A stretch of DNA of 64,000 nt from contig NZ_FXUE01000001.1 in NCBI RefSeq assembly GCF_900182935.1, positions 1 to 64,000 on the forward strand, given 5' to 3'. Origin of the DNA: Fibrobacter sp. UWB10 (GTDB lineage: Bacteria > Fibrobacterota > Fibrobacteria > Fibrobacterales > Fibrobacteraceae). A program made the translations under genes and the position numbers. Below the pieces are notes generated by a model. The model searched no databases and was not told where the DNA came from. It saw nothing but the letters and a program-made list of their open reading frames with translations. Below are positions 51,733-59,774 of this stretch, piece by piece. The number at the start of each line of letters is the position of its first letter. Within the stretch, counting starts at the first letter, position 1.

Positions 51733-52437
51733 ATGAATTTCAAAATACTCATCGTAGAAGACGAAGAAATCATCCGCTTGGGCCTCCAAGATAATTTTGA
51801 AATGGAAGGCTATGTCGTAGAAACCGCCTGCGATGGTGAAGAAGCAATTGCCAAGGCTGATTCTTACCAGCCGCATTTGGTGCTTTTGGACTTGATGATT
51901 CCGAAAAAGAGCGGCTTTGAAGTTTGCCGCTATATCAGAAACAAGCATCCGGATACCTATATCATTATGCTCACGGCAAAAACCGAAGAAACGAGCAAGG
52001 TGGCTGGACTTGAAATGGGTGCCGACGACTACGTGACCAAGCCGTTCTCGATTCTGGAACTTTTGGCCCGCGTCAAGGCATTCCGACGCCGCATTGAACC
52101 GCAAAGTGGCAACAACTCGGTTCAGGTTCCTGAAATTCTTGAATTTGCAAACATCAGCATTAACGTCAAGAAGTTTGAAGCAACCAAGGGCGGCATTCCT
52201 CTGGACTTGACCACCCGCGAATACCTGATTATGAAATATTTCTGGGCACATCGCGGCGAAGTCATTCTGCGCGAATCCCTGCTCAAGGAAATCTGGGGCT
52301 ATACCGACGAAAACATGCCTTCTACCCGTACGGTCGACAACCACATTGCAAACCTTCGCCGTAAAATAGAAGACGATTTGGACAACCCTAAGTTTATCAT
52401 TTCTGTTAGAGGCGCCGGATACAAGTTTGATGCATAA
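51733..52437 (+). CDS. OmpR-family response regulator
   Basis: A 234-residue regulator. The receiver domain (1-118) has the acidic pair EDEE, phospho-acceptor Asp53 in LVLLDLMIPKKSG, and the KPF loop. The C-terminal winged helix (about 135-234) carries LDLTTREYLIMKYFWAHRGEVILRE and TVDNHIANLRRKIE for DNA contact, ending RGAGYKFDA. It is the partner of the preceding kinase; targets are unknown. The next gene starts directly after its TAA. Confidence 0.95.
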   Translation: MNFKILIVEDEEIIRLGLQDNFEMEGYVVETACDGEEAIAKADSYQPHLVLLDLMIPKKSGFEVCRYIRNKHPDTYIIMLTAKTEETSKVAGLEMGADDYVTKPFSILELLARVKAFRRRIEPQSGNNSVQVPEILEFANISINVKKFEATKGGIPLDLTTREYLIMKYFWAHRGEVILRESLLKEIWGYTDENMPSTRTVDNHIANLRRKIEDDLDNPKFIISVRGAGYKFDA

Positions 52438-54960
52438 ATGAAACAGATAGGAACAAACATAAGGCTTTTGCAATTACGCACGGCAATTACGCTCGTGTGG
52501 TTATGCGGGCTTGTTTCTTTCGCTTTTGCAGAGAAAATGGAAACAAGCATTCAAGAAGCACTTTATCTGTTTGAAATGAAGGGCGAAACGGCAGACGCCA
52601 TCAAGATGCTTGAAAAAGCTGCCATGCAGGGCGACGAAGACGACAAGGAAAAAGCCTATTTCTATCTGGGAAAAATTCAGGAACTTGCCGGCAACAAGAC
52701 ATCGGCAAACTTTTACTACGAGCAAAGTCTAGCCAGGACGAATGAAGTTGCCAAAGCCTACTGGCTTTCGGAACGCGAAAGCGCAACCAGCAGCAAGCCC
52801 GAAGCGCTACTGAGAGCACCGCTCCAGTTGAAGAGTCCTATTTTAAGAACCTTCGGAAAAGATCCGACCTTTTTGCTTTTACGCGACGGCACGATTAGCA
52901 AAATCGTAGATGACCGCGTCGAAAACATTACTGTCGCTCCCGCCAACAAGCAAATTTTCAATATCGACCGTCAAGGAATCTGGTATCAGCCTATTGACCA
53001 GGACAGCCTTGTTTTTAAGGCTTTATATGCCAGCAGCCCCAGCAAGAGTTTCCCCATTACAGACATTACGCACCTCTTGATTGACGGAAACAGGGCGATT
53101 GTCCAAGGCGAAAAACAGCTTTCCATTTTAAATAACAAGCGCATTGTAACGCAAATCGCTGACAAATACAACGGCTGCGTTCCGGAAGGCTATTTTGCTC
53201 CGACTAACGAATTTGTCTTGAATTGCACCGACAACGCGCTCCATTTTATTTCGCCCGAAGACGGATCGACTAAAAAATCCATTGCCCAATTTGACGTAAT
53301 TAGAAGTGTTCTTATTGACAAGAACATGCTATTCCTGGTTTCGGGCAATTACCTATATGGCTACATTCCTAAAGCAAGAATTTCTCCCCTTTGGAAAATT
53401 TCGGTCAGCAATATCGAAACAATGTTCTCTTTCGAGAAAAGCCTTGTCCTACTTGAAGCTTCCGGAAGAATTTCGCTGATTGACAAAAAAACAGGCCTTA
53501 TCCGAAAGACAATCCGAAGCGAAGCCTCTTCTGTTTATCCGCTCGCAAAGGGAACTCTCGGGCTATTCTCTAGCGAAGGCGCCATTACCGCGGTTGACAC
53601 CGTGCTCAACCCTTTGTGGCATTTCAATTTTGCAAAGCCGATTGAGCAATCCCCCATTTACACTAACGGGAATCTCTATCTGTATTTTGGCGACCGAAAA
53701 CTAGTTTCGCTTTCACCGCATTACTACGGGAAAAAGATTCTGCTCTCTGAAATTATGGCAAGACAGGCAGCCGAAATCACCGAGCACGAAGAATGGGAAG
53801 ACCTGCCTCCCGTTTTAGATTCGCTTTTCAAACTGGAACCGGGAAATGCCGAGGGGTGGTTCTTCAAAGCACTTTATCTCGAACAAAATAAAGGAAGTGA
53901 CCGAGACAAACAGAAAGCCTGGTCCGAGGCCGTCCGACTTTCAAGTAGCAATCCGCAAGCGACACAGCTAATTTTAAACCGATTCAGCAAGGCCATTGGC
54001 GCAAAATTCGTAACGTTACTGCCGATTTCGCCCAAGACCCGTTACCCGCAATTCTTTAGCAGCAAGAAAATGCTGTACACGATCGACCCTGCAGCAGACA
54101 GATTGCTGTGCATTAACGCTGAAACAGGCGAACTGCGCTGGTCAAAATACATTGGAACACTCGACAACAGCCCCGTTATCGATAACGATGAAAACACCCT
54201 CGTTATTGCCTCGGGTTACAACATTTTCATTTACGACTTGAACAAGGATACCTCTCCCGCCTCCTTGCAGCTTCCGGGAAAGGCATTCAAGATGAATGTT
54301 ACCGAAGACGCCATTTACGTTTCTACCTGGAACGGATTCTTGCTCAAAATCCAGAAACCCGACAATAAACTCGCTTGGTCCAGAAAGATATTCTCTGTCC
54401 CGTTCCTGCATACCAAATCGGACAAGACAATTTTTGCATGTAACCTCGAAGGAGAACTCGTTTCCCTTGATGACGAAGCCGGACAGACCCAAGAAAATTC
54501 TGCTCGCAAGATTCCTGGCCAGGTTTCGCACATGCTCAGCGCAGATTCCATTATTACGGTCGCAAGCGGAAACAAGCTTTATCTATTCAACCAAAAGAAA
54601 AAGGATACCCCGCCGCTGCAGATTCTAATGGAAAACGACGTTTCTTCGCTGCAAGTGATTTCTGATGCGGGCGAAAGAAAAATCCTTGTCGGACTTTCGG
54701 ATCAATCCTTCTTGCTCTACTCTGAAGCAGGCGCCCCTCTGTGGAAATTTAACGGCAAGAACGCTGTATTCCCCAAGCCCTTTGTCAAAGATGGTTTTGC
54801 CTGGATAGACCAAGGAAACGAAGTCATTGGAATCTCTTTAAAGACCGGAAAGAAAGAAAGAAAATACAGTACTCCAGGTGGAGCAGGCACACCGTTTATA
54901 CTAAATCATACTTTGTTCAGTGCCTCTCCAAAGCGCTTGTTGTACGGATTCACTCTATAG
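52438..54960 (+). CDS. Exported TPR plus PQQ-type beta-propeller protein
   Basis: An 840-residue protein with a signal peptide (about residues 1-31, ending AFAE), a short TPR-like region (about 36-115: AIKMLEKAAMQGDEDDKEKAYFYLGK), and then repeated beta-propeller strands of the PQQ/WD-like kind (for example GELRWSKYIGTLDNSPVIDNDE and SLKTGKKERKYSTPGGAGTPF). A helical segment sits near residues 430-520. The ATG immediately follows the response regulator stop (TAAATG). A periplasmic scaffold or accessory sensor for the kinase is inferred only from the operon. Confidence 0.8.
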   Translation: MKQIGTNIRLLQLRTAITLVWLCGLVSFAFAEKMETSIQEALYLFEMKGETADAIKMLEKAAMQGDEDDKEKAYFYLGKIQELAGNKTSANFYYEQSLARTNEVAKAYWLSERESATSSKPEALLRAPLQLKSPILRTFGKDPTFLLLRDGTISKIVDDRVENITVAPANKQIFNIDRQGIWYQPIDQDSLVFKALYASSPSKSFPITDITHLLIDGNRAIVQGEKQLSILNNKRIVTQIADKYNGCVPEGYFAPTNEFVLNCTDNALHFISPEDGSTKKSIAQFDVIRSVLIDKNMLFLVSGNYLYGYIPKARISPLWKISVSNIETMFSFEKSLVLLEASGRISLIDKKTGLIRKTIRSEASSVYPLAKGTLGLFSSEGAITAVDTVLNPLWHFNFAKPIEQSPIYTNGNLYLYFGDRKLVSLSPHYYGKKILLSEIMARQAAEITEHEEWEDLPPVLDSLFKLEPGNAEGWFFKALYLEQNKGSDRDKQKAWSEAVRLSSSNPQATQLILNRFSKAIGAKFVTLLPISPKTRYPQFFSSKKMLYTIDPAADRLLCINAETGELRWSKYIGTLDNSPVIDNDENTLVIASGYNIFIYDLNKDTSPASLQLPGKAFKMNVTEDAIYVSTWNGFLLKIQKPDNKLAWSRKIFSVPFLHTKSDKTIFACNLEGELVSLDDEAGQTQENSARKIPGQVSHMLSADSIITVASGNKLYLFNQKKKDTPPLQILMENDVSSLQVISDAGERKILVGLSDQSFLLYSEAGAPLWKFNGKNAVFPKPFVKDGFAWIDQGNEVIGISLKTGKKERKYSTPGGAGTPFILNHTLFSASPKRLLYGFTL

Positions 54961-55088
54961 TCTAGAAATATGCCCTAAAACAGCATATTTCTGCATCTTG
55001 TAAACAAATTTTGGTGGTTTTTTTGTTAAAAACACACTAAATTTATGATATGGTTTACAGGATTACAAAGAAGACTTTGGGAAACATC

Positions 55089-56858
55089 ATGAAAATACGT
55101 GCAAGGCAAATATTCACCCTGGCAACAGCCCTAGGCTGCGTTTTCACCGTTGGTTGCAACGAAGAAACTAAGCCCACCGCCGATAAGATCCAGTCGGAAT
55201 ACGATCGCAGCGAAACCCTGTACATCGGAGGCTTTGACTGGACTCCGCCATCTTCGTTTAATCCGTTGGATTACAACCCCAACTTCCCTATCGATGGCAA
55301 TTGCCGTATTACCTACGAAGCTTTGCTCGCTTACAACCAGTTAAGCGGCGAACTCGAACCCATGCTTGCTGACAGCTACAAGAGCGACGAAAACAAGATT
55401 ACAGTCCATCTTGATCCTAAGGCAAAATGGAGTAACGGAACCCCCGTTACTGTCGAAGATGTTCTTTACACATTCAAGATTGACTCCCTGCTTCCTACGC
55501 CGCGCCATGACAACTGGCAATTCCTGAGCCAAATTACCGACGACGGTAACAACAACATTTCTTTCCATTTCAGCAGCAACAAGAATCCCTTGATTATCTT
55601 GAATGCTCTTGCTGAAACATCTATTCTGCCGAAGGCCGTATTCGAGCCGCTCGTCCAGGGGGCGAAGTCCGGTAAGAGCTACGACATGAACCGCATTGCC
55701 GAATTCAAGAACGATTCGATGCCTGTGGTTTCAGGTCCTTACAACATCAAGACCTATTCGCCGGACCAGATTGTTTTGGAACGTAATGACAACTACTGGG
55801 GCAACTATAAGTTCGGCGGAAAGAAGCCGACTCCCAAGTACATTATTCATTCCCTGTACAATAGCAACAACCAGTTTAACAGCGCCATGACCAAGGGCAA
55901 CTTGGACATTTCTTCGGTGTTCCTGCCCCGCATTTGGGATAAGGCCAAGGACAGCATTCGCGCCTGGAGCCGCAACGAACCCTACCATCTTCCGGGTTCG
56001 ATTACGACACTCTTTATTGCCCATACACGTGCTCCGTTTGACGACGTGAACATCCGTCGCGCCATGGTGCACGCCATCAATTTCGAAAAAATCAAGGCAC
56101 GCGCCGTTTCAAACTACACCCCTGTTATTCAGCCCGGATTCATTCTGCCCTTCGGTACAGAATCCAAGTTCTTTAACAAGGAAGACGCAGACAAGTACGG
56201 ATATTCCTACGATGTCGAAGAGGCCAAGGAAATCTTGACGAAGGCCGGCTACAGCTGGGATGAAAGTGGCAGACTGCTCGACAAGAACAAAGAGCAGGTT
56301 CGCAATATTACCATTGAATGCCCGCAAGGCTGGACCGACTGGGAAGACGCTATCAAGGTTATCGTAGAATCCTTGAACGAAATCGGGCTTGCCGCCGAAG
56401 AAAAATTTGTGGACTACAGCGTTTGGGACAAAAACTTGCGCTTGGGTACATTCGATCTCGCCATGAAAACACAGACTGCTGAACTTTCTGCAGCATCTCC
56501 TTGGAACAGGTTCGACCAGGTGATGAGTTCTGTTTCTCTCAAGCCCACTGGCGAAGAAGCTTTTGCTAACCAGGGTCGCTACAAGAATGACGATGCAGAC
56601 AAACTATTATTGAAGATTCCGGCAATCACCAACGAAAAGGAACTGGTCGAAGCTTATCGCGCTTTGAACAGAATCTTTATGGAAACGATTCCGGTACTTC
56701 CGGTCATGTATCGTCCTACACAGTATTACCAGTTCTCGACAAAGCACTGGACCAATTTCCCGACCGAAGAAGACCCGTATGCACCGCCGCAGAGCCTTGT
56801 GGTTGCCGCCGGCGTGAAGGGTCTCTGGAAGATTACTCCGCAGGCAAATGCGAAGTAA
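55089..56858 (+). CDS. Peptide-type ABC transporter substrate-binding lipoprotein (SBP_bac_5)
   Basis: A 589-residue lipoprotein with signal MKIRARQIFTLATALGCVFTVGC (Cys23). It matches the OppA/DppA-like family: LDPKAKWSNGTPVTVEDVLYTFKI, VSGPYNIKTYSPDQIVLERNDNYWG and RRAMVHAINFEKI. It should bind oligopeptides or similar ligands in the periplasm. The start at 55089 gives a normal signal peptide. An in-frame ATG at 55050, 6 nt after TAAATT, would be leaderless but would add 13 residues to the n-region. No permease or ATPase genes flank it, so it is an orphan. Confidence 0.88.
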   Translation: MKIRARQIFTLATALGCVFTVGCNEETKPTADKIQSEYDRSETLYIGGFDWTPPSSFNPLDYNPNFPIDGNCRITYEALLAYNQLSGELEPMLADSYKSDENKITVHLDPKAKWSNGTPVTVEDVLYTFKIDSLLPTPRHDNWQFLSQITDDGNNNISFHFSSNKNPLIILNALAETSILPKAVFEPLVQGAKSGKSYDMNRIAEFKNDSMPVVSGPYNIKTYSPDQIVLERNDNYWGNYKFGGKKPTPKYIIHSLYNSNNQFNSAMTKGNLDISSVFLPRIWDKAKDSIRAWSRNEPYHLPGSITTLFIAHTRAPFDDVNIRRAMVHAINFEKIKARAVSNYTPVIQPGFILPFGTESKFFNKEDADKYGYSYDVEEAKEILTKAGYSWDESGRLLDKNKEQVRNITIECPQGWTDWEDAIKVIVESLNEIGLAAEEKFVDYSVWDKNLRLGTFDLAMKTQTAELSAASPWNRFDQVMSSVSLKPTGEEAFANQGRYKNDDADKLLLKIPAITNEKELVEAYRALNRIFMETIPVLPVMYRPTQYYQFSTKHWTNFPTEEDPYAPPQSLVVAAGVKGLWKITPQANAK

Positions 56859-56880
56859 AAAAATCAGATTTTCCACTTTT

Positions 56881-56914
56881 GAAAACGCCCGTTTACAGGG
56901 CGTTTTTCTGTTTT
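56881..56914 (+). terminator. Rho-independent terminator
   Basis: GAAAACGCCC-GTTTACA-GGGCGTTTTTC followed by TGTTTTT. It ends the substrate-binding-protein gene. Confidence 0.88.
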
Positions 56915-56965
56915 TAGCCCACAAAAAAACTATCTTTATTTCGATACTTCTTAATGGAGGACCCT

Positions 56966-57760
56966 ATGGGTAAGTCTCGTTTTATTTTGCCGAATGCGTT
57001 CACTAGCATGAACTTTCTTTTGGGCGTTTTTGCCATTTGCTGGGTGACCGGCGCATTCAGTTCTTTTACCTCTTCTGACCCCATCCGCACCGGTGCTTAT
57101 TTCATTATCTTGAGCGTTCTCTTGGATAAGCTGGACGGATTTGCCGCTCGTCTCGTGAATGCAAGTTCCGAGTTCGGGGCCCAGTTCGACAGCCTTGCTG
57201 ACCTGATTGCCTTCGGTCTCGCTCCGGCATTTACCGTTTTCTTTACCTACAAGACCCAGAGCCCGGAATGGTTCCAGGCCAACGGAGTGCTCCTGATTGT
57301 CGCATTTGCAATCTACGTGCTTTGCGCCGCCATGCGCCTTGCCAAGTACAATGCCTGCGATAGCGACACCTACCACCACCACTTCTCCGGCCTTCCGTCT
57401 ACCTTTGCCGGTGCCATCAACGCTATTCTGATTGTCTACCTCAAGCAGAACGGTCTGTTTGAAAACGCAGAAAGCCCGCTCCTGGTTATCCCGGTACTCG
57501 TGATGCTGGTAACCGGACTTTTGATGGTAAGCCCGCTCTTCTTGCCCAAGCTCCAGCCCCGCAAGAATCAGCTCTTGAACATTGGCCAGGCAATCCTGAT
57601 TGTGATTACCTATATCTGCGGATTCCTGTTCATTTCTGACAAGGTTCCGTTTATTTTGGAATACCTGCTCACGCTCTGCTCTGTATACCTGATTGCAGGC
57701 TTTACCTTAGGCTTGATTCAGCGTAAGAAGATTATCGAAGAAGCGAAAGAAGGAAAGTAA
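56966..57760 (+). CDS. pssA: CDP-diacylglycerol-serine O-phosphatidyltransferase
   Basis: A 264-residue membrane enzyme that makes phosphatidylserine, the precursor of phosphatidylethanolamine. The CDP-alcohol phosphotransferase motif D-x2-DG-x2-AR-x8-G-x3-D-x3-D is present as DKLDGFAAR...GAQFDSLAD (about residues 57-80). About seven membrane segments follow. The start at 56966 has a GGAGG SD; an upstream in-frame ATG overlaps that SD. Its 3' end overlaps the convergent M14 peptidase gene by 29 nt. Confidence 0.92.
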   Translation: MGKSRFILPNAFTSMNFLLGVFAICWVTGAFSSFTSSDPIRTGAYFIILSVLLDKLDGFAARLVNASSEFGAQFDSLADLIAFGLAPAFTVFFTYKTQSPEWFQANGVLLIVAFAIYVLCAAMRLAKYNACDSDTYHHHFSGLPSTFAGAINAILIVYLKQNGLFENAESPLLVIPVLVMLVTGLLMVSPLFLPKLQPRKNQLLNIGQAILIVITYICGFLFISDKVPFILEYLLTLCSVYLIAGFTLGLIQRKKIIEEAKEGK

Positions 57761-58430
57761 CAAAGCTTTCGCTATAGCGATCAAAGAGCGCTTCTAGCGA
57801 CATTCGAGGAAGTTCCAGAGTGATGCACTCTGGACTTTTTTGTTCTTTGCACCAAGTGCCGAGACTCCCTGGTGTGGGGTATCCAATGTCGGCATGCCAA
57901 GGCAAATTGAAGGATTCGCACAAACTTTTTACAAGATCTGTACATGCCGGAGCATCGACACAAGCCATAGGAGCGTGCATCGAAATAATGCTTTCGGGCG
58001 AAAGTTTTTGAATGAGTGCTACGAGCGCAGCCGTTTCCGGCTCACTGCCAGGAGCATTCCCTGCCGACAGGAACGTATCGCGCGGGGCTTCTAGAATGGA
58101 GCGTGAGCCTACGGGTTCCTTGCTCCAATTTGCCGTCGGAAAGTTGCGGTTCAAGTCTACCCCATTTGCGTTTCCGCGGGTTCCAAGCGTCATGCCGTCG
58201 GGATTTGCACAAAGCACGAAAGCGACCGATTCAAAAGGGTTTTCGAACGCCCGAAGGACTCGGCTCAGCAGAAACGTGGTTTCGGGCTCTTCGCCATGGA
58301 TTCCAGCAACCACAAGCACGCGGCATGAGTCGGAGCACGGAATGTAGCGCAAGGGCGTACCGAGAACGGAGTGCCCGTATTCAGCAAAGGGCAAGCGAAG
58401 GATTCCACGGGTTTCAGGAGCAAAGGGCAT
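57732..58430 (-). CDS. M14-family zinc carboxypeptidase, MpaA-like
   Basis: A 232-residue zinc carboxypeptidase. The zinc ligands lie in VVAGIHGEEPET (H-x-x-E) and in the SMHAP region, with NPDGMTLGTRGNANGVDLNRNFP for substrate binding. The size and lack of signal peptide fit MpaA, which cleaves gamma-D-Glu-diaminopimelate in murein tripeptide in the cytoplasm. It lies 14 nt downstream of a VanY-like peptidase without a signal peptide, so both may recycle murein peptides. The SD is weak. Confidence 0.82.
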   Translation of the reverse strand: MPFAPETRGILRLPFAEYGHSVLGTPLRYIPCSDSCRVLVVAGIHGEEPETTFLLSRVLRAFENPFESVAFVLCANPDGMTLGTRGNANGVDLNRNFPTANWSKEPVGSRSILEAPRDTFLSAGNAPGSEPETAALVALIQKLSPESIISMHAPMACVDAPACTDLVKSLCESFNLPWHADIGYPTPGSLGTWCKEQKSPECITLELPRMSLEALFDRYSESFVTFLLSLLR

Positions 58431-58444
58431 AACAGATTCAAGAC

Positions 58445-59119
58445 CTACACAAAATACGGGTAGATGTAATTTTCAGCGAGCGATTCCAAATTATCCAGCA
58501 ATGCGGATTTGCAAGCGATATCCGTCTTTTCGTAGAGAGCGCGAAGGTCTTTGAGCGAGAAGTTTTCAAGGTATTTTCGCGAGGTCGGCAAGTGCGCGAT
58601 ATGCCACTTTTCGGGCTGAATCTTGCCGCGGCCAGGCACGAATACGCGCTCGAAGCCGAAGGACTCGCCCGCCCCGATTAGTTCGGTCAACTTTTCATGG
58701 AAGGGGCGGAACATGCCGTCACATTCGGCGGGGGTGAGTTCCACCTCGTAGCCGGCAGGGCATGCATTGCCATCGACCACGTCTAAATCAGTGCCCAAAT
58801 GGTGACGGCTTGCGCCAGGGAGCGCCGACCAAGTTAAAATCGCATACATCAATTGTTCTTCGTCTGCCGGGCGCTCCATGGGGAGTCCTTCGGCAGAAAG
58901 CAGTTTGAGTTCACCACTTGCCTTGCGATTCCAAATCGAAAGTTGACGTTCGAACGGGCGGTAGGCGGATTCTATGCGGAGAGCAAAACCGCACTTCGCA
59001 AAAGTCTCTTTTAATTTGTTGTAATCGCCGAGAACCTGTTTGTCAACAATGTAGCCATCGACCTCAACAAAATCAGCAGAGTCAACCGGACGAAGGCCGT
59101 AACAAATCTTGAAGTCCAT
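58445..59119 (-). CDS. M15B D-Ala-D-Ala carboxypeptidase (VanY-like), no signal peptide
   Basis: A 224-residue zinc peptidase of the VanY/DacY fold. Zinc motif SALPGASRHHLGTDLDV (S-x-H-x3-G-x3-D-like) and WHIAHL near the C-terminus are visible. VanY-type enzymes remove terminal D-Ala from peptidoglycan pentapeptides. There is no signal peptide (MDFKICYGLRPVD), so a cytoplasmic role in recycling is favoured. The ATG overlaps the ruvC stop by 1 nt (TGATG), so translation is coupled. Confidence 0.83.
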   Translation of the reverse strand: MDFKICYGLRPVDSADFVEVDGYIVDKQVLGDYNKLKETFAKCGFALRIESAYRPFERQLSIWNRKASGELKLLSAEGLPMERPADEEQLMYAILTWSALPGASRHHLGTDLDVVDGNACPAGYEVELTPAECDGMFRPFHEKLTELIGAGESFGFERVFVPGRGKIQPEKWHIAHLPTSRKYLENFSLKDLRALYEKTDIACKSALLDNLESLAENYIYPYFV

Positions 59120-59697
59120 CAGACATGCCCTCCCATCTTTTCAATCAAATCTAGCCACTGCTTGGTAGTCGCCTTCTTTTTGCGCACGACCTTCTTTTTA
59201 CCGAGAACCTTAGACACCGCATCGTTCAGCGGAGACGGATTCGCATGAGTCCATGCGATTGCTAAAGCATCGGAAGCATCGAGCGGCAAGCCACTCCCTT
59301 GTATTCCGAGGCGCGCAAAAATCATGTTGGCCACTTGTTCCTTGGAAGCGCCACCATCGCCTGTAACCGCCTGTTTGACAACTCGCGGGCTGTATTCGCT
59401 ATACGTAATTCCGCGCTTGCGGCAGGCCACCAGAACCGCGCCACGAATGTGGCCTAGCACTAGAGCACTCTTGGCATTTTTCGCAAAGAAAATACCTTCC
59501 ATGCCAAACGATTCGGGCTTGTATTTGTCCAATAATTCTTCGAGCCCGGACACGATATGCAACAGTCGATCTTCGAGCGCATGGCTTGCTGGAGCATGCA
59601 AAGTTCCGTATTCCAGGACCTTTACTTTTTGTGCGCTAGATTCAATAAATGCATAACCGGTCGTAATGGTGCCGGGGTCAATTCCAAGGACAATCAT
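59119..59697 (-). CDS. ruvC: Crossover junction endodeoxyribonuclease RuvC
   Basis: A 192-residue RNase H-fold nuclease that resolves Holliday junctions. The catalytic acids are D7 in LGIDPGTITTGYA, Glu in GMEGIFFAKN, and the pair in DASDALAIAWTH. A Lys/Arg-rich stretch (KKKVVRKKKATTK) near the C-terminus is an extension beyond the usual ~170 residues. It starts the operon ruvC-vanY-like-mpaA-like. ruvA and ruvB are not in the window. Confidence 0.95.
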   Translation of the reverse strand: MIVLGIDPGTITTGYAFIESSAQKVKVLEYGTLHAPASHALEDRLLHIVSGLEELLDKYKPESFGMEGIFFAKNAKSALVLGHIRGAVLVACRKRGITYSEYSPRVVKQAVTGDGGASKEQVANMIFARLGIQGSGLPLDASDALAIAWTHANPSPLNDAVSKVLGKKKVVRKKKATTKQWLDLIEKMGGHV

Positions 59698-59774
59698 ACC
59701 CTAAAAATAAAAAAGATTTACTACCCTAGCCCAAAAGAAATAACTAGATTTTCAATGTATAAAAGAGGACCGCT

